Shown one piece after another: positions 39,660-52,403 of a stretch of 64,000 bases of DNA. The DNA lies in the NCBI RefSeq assembly GCF_004027225.2, contig NC_044277.2:67480400-67544399 (forward strand), in the 5' to 3' direction. The translations under genes and the position numbers were made by a program. Source of the stretch: Strigops habroptila. Lineage: Eukaryota; Chordata; Aves; Psittaciformes; Psittacidae. The notes below the pieces were generated by a model. That model had not been told where the DNA came from and made no database searches. It worked only from the letters and a program-made list of their open reading frames with translations. Position 1 is the first letter of the stretch, and each line of letters opens with the position of its first letter.

Positions 39660-39824
39660 TCATAGAATCGCAGAATAGTTTGGGTTGGAAGGGAGCTGCA
39701 AAGGTCATCTAGTTTACCCCCTTGCAATGAGCAACATCTTCAAGTAGATCAGGTTGCCTAGAACCACATCCAGCCTGGCCTTGAATGTCTCCAGGCATGG
39801 TGCATCCACCACCTCTCTGGGCAA
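39660..39824 (-). mobile_element. CR1 LINE 3'-end fragment (minus strand)
   Basis: Reads on the plus strand as the reverse complement of a CR1 3' end: TCATAGAATCGCAGAATAGT at the element terminus, then GGTTGGAAGGGAGCTG, GGTCATCTAG and the conserved CATCCAGCCTGGCCTTGAAT, ending near CCACCTCTCTGGGCAAC. It is about 165 bp, so it holds only the 3' UTR and the extreme end of ORF2. One tail octamer is degraded (ATAGAATCGCAGAAT). It is more diverged than the copy at 34-36 kb and probably older. Confidence 0.9.
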
Positions 39825-40375
39825 CAAGAGGTGAAAAAAACAGCTGAGGAATAGGAATTTAAAATCAAAACTGCGTGCATCCTGAGATATCCCTCATCCT
39901 AGCAAGTATATCTTTCAGCCACCTACTTCAGAAACATCTTCCTACCACAGAGGATGAGTACATGTCCGGCTCTGTGCCACACCCAAATGTCCTGCAACTG
40001 GAGTCGGCTGGGAGTGGGATTTTGAGCAAGTCTGCAGTGGAAAGGCATGTCAGCCACAAACTAGCTTCCAAGTTTGGGTTGTAATTTTCCCCAAATGTGG
40101 TACAGAAGTGAGATCGCGCCTCTCCCTGTTGAGTCCTGGGCTGATTTATCAGGAAATGCCAGGGAGCTGCACAGGTACTCATGCAGTGAACTTTATTATA
40201 ACTTTGTTCCAGCGAGGGGCCTGCTTTTCACCCTGCTTCCTGGTCCCTAGAGAAAAAACCAAGCAAAGCAGGGCCCTTTGCAGCAGGCTTGACCCTGTGT
40301 CACAATAGATGGAGCCACCTGTGTCTGTGTCACTGTGCCTGTGTCCAAGTCAAACAGCTCACTTCCTGGAGTCCC

Positions 40376-40455
40376 CGGCTGGAGGGGAATGTCGCGGTGC
40401 GTCACGGCTTGGAGCGGAAAGCGGATAGCGCTGTGGAGAGCACACGCTGTGACCG
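40376..40455. other. Short CpG-dense patch
   Basis: Ten CpG dinucleotides within 80 bp (for example GTCGCGGTGCGTCACGG, GAGCGGAAAGCGGATAGCGC) in surroundings that are otherwise CpG-poor. It is too short to meet the usual CpG-island length criterion. It could be a small regulatory element or a remnant of a GC-rich insertion. No associated coding exon was recognised. Confidence 0.5.
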
Positions 40456-43248
40456 GCACAGATGTAGGCATTGCTCCTGTGAGCTAATGGCAGCAGATGG
40501 CTCGTTCCTGTACTTGACGGCAGGAGAGAGGCACGGAAGAGGGGGGAGAGCGGCAGTTTTTCCCTGGAAACCTATCTGTCTGACTGATATCAAGCCCAGC
40601 ATCTGCGTGCTCTGGGAAGTTCAGATAGAGGGGTTACACCGCTGGTTCAGCCCCTGGGCTCCCCAGCTGCTTGGCATGGGGTGGGCTTGGAGGTCAGTCC
40701 TGAGCAAGCCTATTGAAAGCGTTAATTATTTTCTCAGCTCTTCCCCCTTCCCCACCCCCTGCTGAGGCACCAAACCTCTGGTTCCTTTCTCAGAACTAAC
40801 TAAAGCTTTGCCCTACTAAAACTTGGCCACTGCGGAGAAAAAGGCCTAAAAATATAATGGTTAATATAATAAATGGATTTGGTGTATAGAAATACATTGC
40901 AGATGTGATGACAGCCACATTTCTTTCATTTTTCCTGTATTTCTCCCTCTTAGCAGTGCACACACATTTCTTCTGTGGTGAGGTTCTCATCGCTGCAGTT
41001 TTAGGCAGCCTCCATCATGAAGCACTGTGGTGATGAGCTGCCTGTGATAGGAGCTGGCCTTTGCATTCCCCCTGTGAGGAGAGGGAGGGAAGAGGGGTGA
41101 CATACCTCTTTATTGTCTAAATCAACATATAGGTGGTGATAGACAATGATAAGGCACCCTGTAGAAGTGTGTAAGTCTTTTCACCGAAGATCACCACCAT
41201 GACATCTGCAAAACAGCAGCTTTAATGAGCTACACTGGCTCTCGGTGGAGGGGAGAAGGTTTTTCAGTACTTCTGTCTACCACTGCTCACTCATTTTGCC
41301 TCCCTGTAGGGCAACTGATTTTCAAGGTGGGTGCATGAACAGGGAAGCCACCTCTTTCCTCCAAAGCTCAGTAGCTGCCTGATTGCTTTTTAGTGTGAGT
41401 GTTCAGAAAAGCATTTTAAAGCATGGTCTTTCCAGAGGTTTGTGGTAAGAAAACAGTGTTAATTTGTCCAGTCTAGAAGCAGAAAGATGAAAAAAGAGTA
41501 GAATACACTGTGTTCTTTGTTCTAAATAACCTGGAATTAGCGTCCTTGTTGGAGACAAGTGCCATAAATGGCTTTAATGGGTTTTTTTGCTCTTGTTTAT
41601 GGAGCAATGCAGTATTGCTGCCACAGCACTGGTGCACTGTACAGCACAATCCACTTAATGAGCAGTGACTCTAATTACTGCAGATATTGCATTGGGTGTG
41701 CACCCATATTTTATTGCATTTTCCAAAGGGGATTGTGACATATCAGCCTCTTGAAAAAGTTTAGGATAGCGGCCTGTGTCATGGAAAAATAAGTCTTGAT
41801 TAACAGAGGATGTAGAAAGCCAAAGTAAATACTAGAAATTTGTAAAGCAGTTAAGGTGGCGTAGATTAGTACATATGGAGGAATGTGTAAATCGGAGCAC
41901 TTGACATGATTCATTTTACATCGAAAGGGAAATCATTGTGTTACTACATTTTTAATTGGAGGTCCCTGCTGACAGGGTTGGAGCTATTTCAATGTCCCAC
42001 TCAACTCAAAATCTCGAATATCATGAAGAGTTGGGGCTGCATTCAGGTCTTTCCTGACTTGAAAATATGGAAGGGCGAGTAATGAGAGAGGAAAAGGGAA
42101 ACGTTCAAAAGTGTGCCTGTCAGCAAAAAGTGCTGGTGTGCACACATGGCACCTCTTGGTCAAACCACATACTCCCTGTTTAAAAAAACCCCAACAAACC
42201 ATGTGAACGGTAGAGGTGATGGTAGCTGGGTAATGGGACCATCTAAAGGCAGAAGGAACTCTTTGCAAGCCTTGGAGTTTTGCCTCAGAGCTGCTTTTAC
42301 CCCTTTTTGTGTTGCTGACACACACAGCTGCAATAAACATATTGCGGACAAAGAAGCAGGTGAAAAGCTGCAGTTATTTAAATCAGACACCTCCAGTTAA
42401 CTTGGTTATGCAGAAAGCATGAATTATCATATTCTTACCCTGCCATTTAAAGACAAATGTTTTTCAGCACAAACCCCATCATTATGTGTACATATTAAAG
42501 ATAAAGGGTTTGTTTGGGTTTGTTTTTTATAGCAATCATAAGACTTTTAGACTTGCTAAGAGGTGGGTCCAACTTGTGGTTAAATCCTGCAGACGATAGT
42601 CTTGCTGATCTCAGGATTTTCCAAAGATTAAAATGCAGATGTCTGGATTTCTCACAACCCTACTAAACTTCAAAAACATTAGACCCATTTCACTCTTCCC
42701 CAGATATCTGAGATGGCTGTAAACCACTTGAGCGTCCTGGCAAGATTTCCTGCAATAGACAATCTGTTGAATAGCTCCTAGTGGCTTATTATTAATTTCA
42801 GGTTTTCTATTTTAGCAAACAAAATCAAAGTTTATCCCTTCGGATTTGCTTGACTACAATAAATTATTTATAAGGTGCGCCCCATGTGTATGCAGGTGCA
42901 ATGGTTTTTCCAGTTGTGCAGTTTTTTATAAGAGCACCATTCAAAACACACACGTGTGGGGTGTGTTCTGTACAGAGATGTATATAAAGTCTGAGCCAAG
43001 AAAAATAAAGAAATCTCCCAGTAAACCCCAGCATTCCTGTGACGGAGATCACCGTGGCCATCCCAGCCCTGCTTCCTACAGGAGCCTGAGGCCAAGACGT
43101 GCAGGTCGGTGCCTGCCCTGCCATGAGGGCTTGGATGTAGGCTCACCTAGATTAGAAGTTGTGTCAGCTGAATCAAATGGAAGTCATTGTCCAGAGATAA
43201 GCCTCAAGTGCTCACACGCACCAAGTTCCTGGCAAAATCTTTCCAATG

Positions 43249-43297
43249 CATATATTTACGTTAAGGTTTGTACATATATTTACACTTAGGGTTTGTA
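43249..43297. repeat. Imperfect tandem duplication, unit about 24-25 bp
   Basis: CATATATTTACGTTAAGGTT followed by TGTA (43249-43272), then CATATATTTACACTTAGGGT followed by TTGTA (43273-43297). The two adjacent copies differ at a few positions. Confidence 0.85.
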
Positions 43298-46200
43298 GAT
43301 AGAGTTACAGTGTGACAGATACCCCTAATCTAGGTGAGTTGGCAGGAGACAGGACGGTATTAAGACAGAAGAAGTACCCATGTGCCTGTTTGAGTTGAAA
43401 TCTGGAAAGGCCTCAGGGTGTGTGTGTGTCTTTTTAATTGTTTTAAGTTTCTCAAGTGGGTAACTATGAGGTTTGGGAAGCCACACAGTTTGGAGAAACA
43501 GAAATATGGCTTGCTGATGGAAAGGGGTTTGTATATTAGGATATCTGCCTGGCTCCATGGCAAGCCATTTTTGATTTTCTGGTGAACTCATTCCATTTTT
43601 AAGCTTTGCTTCAATGGCCCTTTTGACAGAAGACCTGCTGTAAAAGATGCTTCTGGCTTTGGCCCACCCTGGCGTTTTGATTATCCTTTGCAGAAGGCTG
43701 CCTTTTTGGCAACATGGACCATTAACTTTCTTCTTGTGGTTTCAGCTTTTCTTCTTGCTTTTCCACTTGGGATTTCTCATCTTCTAGCGCTTCTTTTCTG
43801 TTCTGCAGGTGAATTCTACTGATTTTATATGAACACCTTATTTGATTAACTTTGTCATTTATTTTTCAGTCCTCATGTTTAAGATGAATATCAGGGCTTG
43901 TGGTGGTTTGCAGGGTTTTGGTTGCTTGCTAGTTGAGTGTTTTTGGAGGCAGAGAGGGGAAGTGGAGGGTGGAGGGAATCACATCTTCAAGGGAAGGTGC
44001 TGTTACTAATTATGCCTTGGAGATTATTCCTTAGTGGCTCAGATATAATTACTACTTGATCAAACTTGTATGTGCTATTTGGGACAAAATGAAGCCCCTC
44101 CTTCAGTATGACCCAAAAAAACAAGCTGTTCCTTCAAATACTCATCTTTAGGGGGTCAGGAAACTACATCTATAATTCTTACGCATCCTACACCCCCTGA
44201 GTATCTTCCCACAGAGGCCACCCCTGCACCCTCCCTCCTACCAAAACTTTGCCACCTAAAGCAATACAAAGGTGCAAAGGAGTACTTTCAGGACACCTGT
44301 TACTGCTGGATTCTGGTTATGTCTTTTGAGAAGTGCTTCGAAATGTGTGTTGTAGGACAGGATTTTTAACCTTGTCCAGTGTCTTTTTCAAGTTTTGGAA
44401 ACACTGGAGGTAGAGGACAGCGGCTAAATAGGTCATGAAGGTAAATAGGGACGTGCCCTGAAAGGCCAGAGCAGTTCTGGGAGAATAAAGGGCCCCTGCC
44501 CACCCTTGATTATTCTTTTTCCTCCTCTAATGCCTCATTCTTTCACCACTTCATATCCCAGTACTGGGGGCAATACCAGGTACTTCTGGTGACAAGAAGC
44601 ACCATGCCTATGTGAGCTGGTCAGGTGATATGAGTGTTGAGTCAAAATCCAGACTCATTCCCAAGTCTTCAGAGAGGAGCAGGTCTCCAAAATGGATCTG
44701 AACTGACTTTAGACAGTCTATGTCCAAACCTGCAGTCCTCACACAGCTGCTGGCTGCATCCTGGATGGTTACCCAGACATCTGAAGTTTTGTCTTTGAGC
44801 GTGCCCAAAGACATGTCAGCCTCAACAGAGCTGAGCAGCTCGGTGCCAGTCTCCTGCCTGTATTCTGTCCTGCCGCAGCAGATGCAGTGCCCTTCCAGAT
44901 CACACTCTTCAAAAAGGCTATTGTAGGCTATTGAAATACAGCCAGTACAGGATGCTGCTGCAGTTCCTGCTCTCCTTATCCAACTGCCCATGTCGGGATT
45001 GCTTCCCCCTGTCCCTTCGATATGGGCTCAGCCTCCTCTTTCACCTAAACAGATGCAAAGCACCTCTCCCATTCTCTGGAGAGTGGCAGGAACTACCAGG
45101 TCTGTGTAACTGTTTTGCAGTGGGTGCAATTCTATGATTCGTAGAGTTGGAGGAATTGATGAGGCTGTTAAGCACAGTGAGTAGAGCATGTGTGTGAAAG
45201 GTTTATAGAGCAGGATTCAGATGTTTGTTCCAAAAACCAAGCCATGCTTATGCGTATTTTTTGTGAAAGATATAAACAGACCTTGGGTGAGAGTCACTGC
45301 CCAAAGGCTCTGGAGAGATCTGCGTGTCCCAGTGGCATTGAATACAGGAAACGTACAGGAAGAATGGCTTTCGCACCCTCTGTCCCAGTGGATCCTTCGG
45401 AAAGGACATCTCAAGGTCCACAGAGAATTTGGCTTCCAATTCATTATTAGGAAAATTATATGAATGTGGAGATGGCTGCTGAAATAAATCATTTGTGGGG
45501 GTAGGGAGGGTTCACAGTGGTGTTCGATGTGCCATTTCCCAAGGTTCAGGAAGGTGCCTGAACCAAGGTTTCAGGAAGCATGGGGCCAAACCACGGTCCT
45601 GATGTGGAACATTTGTACTTCATTACAATTGGTGCTAATAACTCTCAATTTACAAAGCTCTTGGGAAGGGCCTCATGTAACACTGGAAAGGACTTGCTGG
45701 TACTTATTTCTTAGCTCTCTGATTTTGTACAGCCTGGTACAAGAGATGAAGCGTAACAAAACAAATTCTTGGTTGTTTAGAGGCCAGAAATAATTTGGCT
45801 GATTGTGCTTTGCCATCATCTTCAGTAACAAAAGCCTGTTTAATAGGAGAACAAGGCTTGTGCCTATTAGCTGCTGCCACTTGTGCACACAAGACTGATG
45901 GTAAGCCGTCAACTCCACATCACCAGCTACGACATACCTTCCGGAAAGGAAACAATTTGAAGCAGTGAGTTATGCTCTATTTATGGTCTTTATTCCAAAT
46001 ATAAAAATTCACCATCATGCCATATGTGTTATTTCAGAGGATTAAGAATCACCCACAGAGCAGTTTATAAATTATTTCTCTTCAGCATAGCCTTATATTG
46101 TCAGGGCAACTGCTTCTACAGTCCCGTTTCAGTCCTCTCATCTTAGGCCTACGTGCAGCTCTTGTTGAAATTCCCAAGATTTCTTCTTTATTAACGTTAT

Positions 46201-49200
46201 TATCAGACCCCACACTGCCTCTGTTGTTCCTCATGCAAAGAACTGCTATTCAGGCACCACTCATAGAGGCTGCTGGGCTGTCCTAGTTCGTATGAAAGTG
46301 GGTGCCTGGGCTGGAAGGCAGACTCCCACCATGAGATTGCCTGCGTTTGCCTCGCCACCTGGTGAAGGGGTGCAGCTGTAGACCCAGGACAGGGGAGGCA
46401 CATACTGTACAGCCAGCCCTCCACTCTCTCGGTGAGCAGCCATGGCCCGAAGGTTTCACACAATTAAACCGCTCTAATTGTTTTGGATGGAGTTCAGACC
46501 ACAGGAACACTCCTCTGTGTGGGTGAGGTCACTCCTTCCTGCCTTCTGTGAGCATTCCAAGTTTTGCAAGCTGGAAGATGAGAGAGGTTTGGGCCAACAG
46601 GACAATTATATTAAAAGGTCCTACTTCTGACTCCTCTATGTCGTCTTGATGCATTAGTTGTGAAACTAATGACCTGACACAGAGTATGTAGGCAAATGGG
46701 TGTTCATGCTTTTGGTGTCCTTTTAGAGGCATCTCCTCCTCCTGAGAGAAGAGAACCAAGAGAAGCTGTCTTGTAAAATCTGCTGTCCTTCAGGATGTAA
46801 ATGGGATCACAGCCAAAATTCAAACTATTCCCTATAGTCCTAAAATTCCCCATTTACCCTTGCCTACCCAGTGCCCAACGCCCCACCAAGTATTGACCAA
46901 GCAGACCAGCCCTGCATTTCTTCTCATCAGGTTTTATTGATGTAGATTTTCAGATCTATACGGAGGCACTGAATGTATAAGGATACCAAATCAATTTTCA
47001 TGGGAATGGAGGCAGGGAAATGCATTCTTTCCCATGCATGGGTAGGCAGCTGTGTTCAGACATTCCAAAACCTTATGCTGAGAACGTTCTTCTCTGTGTC
47101 CTGCGCTGAAACACAAGTATCCATTGTGAGGGGCACCTATTTCTCATTTAACATGAAGTATGCTTTGTATTCAAGAGCAGCAGAGAAAAGAGGCACTGTT
47201 CATAATGTGCTGTGCATGGATAGAGGCTTGTAAATGAATTTCTTCACTGAGAGAAGAGTAATTTTTGCATCCCAGATTTGGGACATTGGAGAATACTTCA
47301 GATAGCCCATGAACTAGATGCAGTTTTCTGGGGTGTTGTGCTGGGTGTACTGGAGTCAAGTAACAGAGCCACAGCAGTCAGTGTGCAAGCAGATGAGGGG
47401 AGCTTTTGCCCAGAGTACACACTGGTAAACAATAACCACAGCCAGCCCCCAAACCAACTTATTGTCTAGTCCAGTAGTACTACCATTTTTATGCAGAGAT
47501 TACTGATTTTAGGCTATAGTGTCAGAGAAAGCAATGTTCTGTGCTTAACACATGTGATCTCATAGGTCATAAACCGTATACAATTACACAGCCACTACTT
47601 CTCAGTAAACAGTGTTGTTAGTTGTTATTTCTCCCAAGAGATTACTGCTATTGCTGTCTGTAGGCTGTGATTTACAGTAGTGTAATCATCTGAAAAGACT
47701 GGATTTTTTAAGCTTTTCAGATAATAAAAAAACAAGTCAAGCAATCCTCACAGATACCAAATGACTTAAACAAAATGTTTTTCTTACCTGAAGATGAATT
47801 ATTTTATTACGTCCCACCCATCCACTCCCCAACAGGAAAAGTGTTTTTTTGTTGGGGCACACACACTAAAATGAGAAGAATACGAGGGATTTCTGTGACT
47901 TCTAATATTAGTGGTATCATCATCTTAGTACAACTGAAGTGTTCAGTAACAACACAGGACACACTTGACTTTTCTTGTGTAAAAGAGCACCAAGTCAGGG
48001 GTTTTCCTCCAGAACGTGACATCAAGTCTGTGAAAGTCACTGCCCTGAAGTGATTCAGAAAGAAAATCTACACACCATTTTGTCTCAAACATGTAAAGCA
48101 CGTACATTGTCAGATTGTAAGAGGCCTTGAAACCTGTTTCTAGTAATAAATTATTGTTGTATTATTAAAGATTACTTAGCCCTTCGGGAAAAAGATTGTA
48201 ATCACGCAGGGAGCTTGAGCTTTTTTCTTAAGAGAGGTGAAGCTACAAAACCTTTTTAGCCTATACTAGTTAAGTTTCACTTTTGATACTCTTCACCAGT
48301 AAAAAGCCTTCCCTTTGCTCACCTTCATTTTCTTGTGCTTTAGTGGGGTTTGATGCTTACAGGCCTCTGTTAAAGGAGATTAAGGCACATCTCCCTGCAT
48401 GACTGCTACTCCTGTCCTCCATGGAAGCCCATATATAGCAACTCCGTGGGGATCCAGAATGCTATGATAGGAGAAAGCTGGGAAATAAAGGACAGTGAAA
48501 TGCAGGGGCTCTGACATGAGCTGGCTCAAGGCCTTTCTGAATTGAATTTTGCTGCTTTCCAGGACACAGGGCCAAGGTCATTCCTAGTACAGATGCCCCT
48601 GAGGGAAGGGCTGGGACAGGAAGTTTCCATGGGTACAGGCCTGCCCTATGAACCAGCAGTGAATAATCAGGGCAAGAGCCCTGGAGCTCCAGCATCCTGC
48701 TGTCCCATCCACTAAAGAGGATGTGAAGGATGGAGGCAGCAGCTGCAACTGTTGAGAGCTTCATTCCTCTCATGGCCCTTAGCACACCCCTTCCCTTGGG
48801 GCAGCTGGTGCTGCAGTCCTATAGCTCCATGTGGCCAAGACCCTGCTCCAGCTGCAGCACAGCAGCACCAGGGCTTTGGCTGTACCAGGCACTTCAGCTA
48901 CAGCAGCTTTGCTGCCCTGGGGCTGACAGCTGCAGAGGCGTTGCCTGCTTTGTCCCAGGCCTTCCACAGCAAGCACATCCACTCAAAGCACGGGGTAAAT
49001 ACAAGCTACTGCAGTCTTTAAAAACAATACAGACAATCCCTCAGTAACCTGGAGGCAACTCCCTCACCTCCAGCAGTGAGTAGGGCACATAGCTGCACAG
49101 GAAAACAGGAGCTTGGCCTCTGGTGAACATCCTCATTCTTTCTGAGGGGTAAGACAGATAAGGCAAGCAAAATATGTTTTCTACCTGCCAAGAAGACTAA

Positions 49201-51601
49201 GGGTAAAGCTTTGCCAACTGGACTGTACCTTGCGAGTTGCTGGAGAAGCTCACTTCCCATTAATGTCAGTGAGATTTCTGTGGGAGCTTAGCAACTGGTA
49301 TGCTGTAAGCTGTTACAAGGGTAATGAAGGGGGATGACAGGGGAACACATTAATGCAAATGCACGTGAGGCTGAAGCCATCTGTGGTCTGTATTAAATAA
49401 TGCATTCAGGTGATACTTCACCGACAGTAACAGCTGTACTTGAACAAATTAGTCCTCACCCTGACTGCTGGCTTTCTGCTTTACAGATGTGGCAGTACTA
49501 TTAGTCAAAATACATTCTCCCCAAATCTGAAAATGGTATTGGTGCTGCTTGTCTTTTCAAATGCTTTCTTTTGTCCTCCTTTCAATTTAAATTCAACTTA
49601 CTTGCGTTTATCTTGATAACATCCCATAAGTACTTTTAAATATAAATGTACTTCTCGGTTTTTCACTTCTTCTAAAGCTGTCAATAAAACATAGTTTAAA
49701 ATTACTCCATGACACAGATGAGCTCTTCACTTATCCATAATTTTATCTACAGCAAGGGAGGTATTGCTCAGTTCTCTATAGAAGCACTGATGAGGGCAGC
49801 AGGTCCACATGCTGTTCCCAAAAGAGCCTAGTAGGACTGAACAACATCGTACATGTTGTCCGCTAGATCTTTTCTGTCCTCAGCTTCCTGCTAAAACAAA
49901 TTCATTTTGATTGCTTCACACAGTAAATACTGTTGTTGACCAACGTAATGATGAATGGTGCTGGTGGCTGACTCACCACTCTTGGCTTGACTACTGCACA
50001 GCCTAATGAGTAAAAGTGAGGATATCACTAAGAAAAAAAGGGCCAGTAGATAAGAAAGGAAGAAACAAGGAAGAAAAGAAAAGGGGAATATAGCAGCCAT
50101 CATATGGATAGAGAGCACTGAGCGATAAGTCATTAATGTTTTGCCAAATCTAAGCTGCATTTACTTTTCGGATGCCCATTTTCTCAGTAAGACACTTAGG
50201 TTTTAAAAATGGAATGCATGAACACCACACAGTAGAAATTAGCTGAGAAGGCAGCATCTTAATATACAGCGCAGGAGTTCACAGAGCACTTCTGATGGTG
50301 AGAGAGTCTGGGTTCCTGAACAGTCATTCCCAAAGAATGTTAATATTTGTGGGAGAGAAACAAGGCTGGTGAAATGCTATTTCTGAGCTGCTGTCTGCTT
50401 AAAGCATACACGATCTTACAGCAGTTCTACGTGTTTTTCTTTTCTTATCAATGTTAAGCTATCTTATAAACATATCTTCAGTACGTAAAGTAAGTTAAAA
50501 ACATCCATTCTAAAACTCGGATGCAAGAGAATGTGGCTTGGATGCTTACTGGCATGAAGAGAGATATCCTGTCTTATTCTTTTTGTTCTGTGATACAGTT
50601 GTAGCGTTATCTGGTATCCAGGGCTTTGAAGGATCTATTGTAAGCATGTCAAATACTTTTTTAAATTACTTTGGTTTTGTAAATATTAGATCACAAAAAA
50701 CTGAGGAATGAAGTCCCACAGACTTTCATTAAAACAATGTGTCCCATTATTTGTTTTTTCCTGTTTTGGAATTGAAATTAAACTACCATTAATAACACTC
50801 TGCATATTTTTTTCTTTCAATGAGGAAAAAAAGTTTTGTTCTAATAGTTACGTCTATAGAAAAGCACATTTCAAAGTGTAGCTTAGACACTAACTAGTTA
50901 CCAATGCATGCTGCTTGTGCAATCAAGAGAGAAGAGGGGCCTTGAACAAGATCCCAATGTCCATGGACGGAGCCTGGGTGAGACAGGAGTGCTGGTCCTG
51001 TGATCAGTGCCTCACCTTCTCAGTGACCTGGGCAGTTCAGGACTAACAAGCTACGGGACAAGTCTTCCACTTGGCAGTTTTGCACATGGAAGGAAAGCAT
51101 TCCCACAGCAAGTGGTTAATTTGCCTAGCAGCTTTTTCTGAATAACACCCACCGGCTCAGAGAGATAAGAGAGCAAGTGACACAGCTACAGGGCAGTTGG
51201 TGGAGTATGGGTGTGAAGGCTGTGTGGTTGCAGGATTAGGCGGCGGCTGAGCCTGAAACTTGGAGTCCAGATTAAAGCAAGAGGTCTAAGGCTGCGACAA
51301 AGATACGGAAAGTGGGAAGAAAACAAATCAGCAGTTTTGTCATAAAAAAGAGGACATGAAGAAAGAATGGGCAGCAAACCCCTCTACCCCTTGCCCTTTG
51401 GCTTAGTTTCAGGAAATCACAGTCATTCTGATGTTGGCATGTACTTGTCAGCCCCACTCAGCAACAGTCAAAACTCTCCTTCAGCCCTCCTCATTCTAAA
51501 GGGTGACAGCATTCAGTTGCGGTTATTCTTCTGGTACCTCATGGTGCAAAGGTCAATGTCCTGTCTAGGAAGTCTTTCCTTGCTGAAGACGATGTGGGTG
51601 T

Positions 51602-51641
51602 GCAGGAATTCCACTGGACAGTGGAATTCCTGCTTTTTTTT
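51602..51641. repeat. Perfect 14-bp inverted repeat followed by a T8 run
   Basis: GCAGGAATTCCACT at 51602-51615 and its exact reverse complement AGTGGAATTCCTGC at 51620-51633, with a 4-base loop GGAC, followed directly by eight T (51634-51641). A transcript from the plus strand would form a tight 14-bp stem-loop followed by U8. At 32 nt it is too short for a canonical microRNA precursor. It lies about 0.8 kb downstream of the INO80C stop codon on the opposite strand. Confidence 0.9.
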
Positions 51642-52099
51642 AGCATCTTTTTGGTAACTCTGGGGAATTGGTACCGTTTTTGTACTAATAGCACTAATAT
51701 TGTACTGACTATGAAGGTAGAAGAATAGTCAAGTTTTGAAATGAAGCACTCAAAAAACTACAAAGTGTCACGATTAAGAGTTACCTGGTGATTTGATCCT
51801 GTTAAGCATATTCGTTAGGATATTTTAAAAACAAGTTTGAGTTCAGCTTATGTTGACAGTTCTTAAATGCAAATATTTGGTGAAGCTGTTCATTTCCACA
51901 GTGCTCAGTATCATAAACAGTCATCACAATAGCATCACTTACTAAATACTTATTTTACAAATGGGACAACCTTTTTCACAGCCAGAGTGGCAAGCGCATT
52001 TGGCAAGGCAGGTTTAGAAGCTGGGATATCTTGGTACCTTTTCCTTAACTCAAACGACTGTTTCTTCTGAGCCAGAGCAGTACATAAAAATTACAGGGT

Positions 52100-52403
52100 G
52101 GAGATGAAATCCCGTCTCTACAGAAATTAATATAACTCAGACATTATGTTGCAGATACATACCCTTAAAGGTCTAAGTTATTCTGTTCACCAAACCAAAT
52201 TGCTTACAAATTGGCAAACTAACAAATATCAGCATTTATCAAAATTAAATCCATATGTTCTTTCAAATCCATGTATCAACTACTTCCAGATGTAAAAATC
52301 CATGGATAGTTTTTTAAGGAACCTCCAGTCCACAGTCAGTTTCCACCATGATTCTCAAAATTAGCACTGTTCATAAGCAATATACAAACAATATTTGGTC
52401 TTT
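52100..52403 (-). other. INO80C: Presumed start of the INO80C 3' UTR
   Basis: Sequence immediately downstream (minus strand) of the terminal INO80C TGA. It should be 3' UTR because no donor-like sequence follows the stop. I found no canonical minus-strand AATAAA (plus-strand TTTATT) in the first roughly 300 bases. A GATAAA variant occurs near 52235-52240. The true end of the transcript is not resolved, so the boundary at 52100 is arbitrary. Confidence 0.4.

Larger units (their letters stand above)
39825..52099. other. Non-coding stretch downstream of INO80C
   Basis: No gene recognised. Notable items are the CpG-dense patch (40376-40455), a tandem duplication (43249-43297), a Cys-containing acidic open frame on the minus strand (44608-44991), CTG/CAG-rich sequence around 48826-48940 and the perfect inverted repeat at 51602-51633. 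Part of the right end may be INO80C 3' UTR. Confidence 0.5.

Noticed and set aside
45128-45145. ATTCTATGATTCG looks like a CR1 tail octamer pair
   Set aside because: The upstream sequence lacks the CR1 3' UTR (no GGTTGGA or CCTTTCCAACCC type motif), so a chance match is more likely.
48826-48940. CAG/CTG-rich segment suggestive of a polyglutamine or repeat-expansion locus
   Set aside because: The triplets are interspersed and irregular, with no uninterrupted repeat tract.
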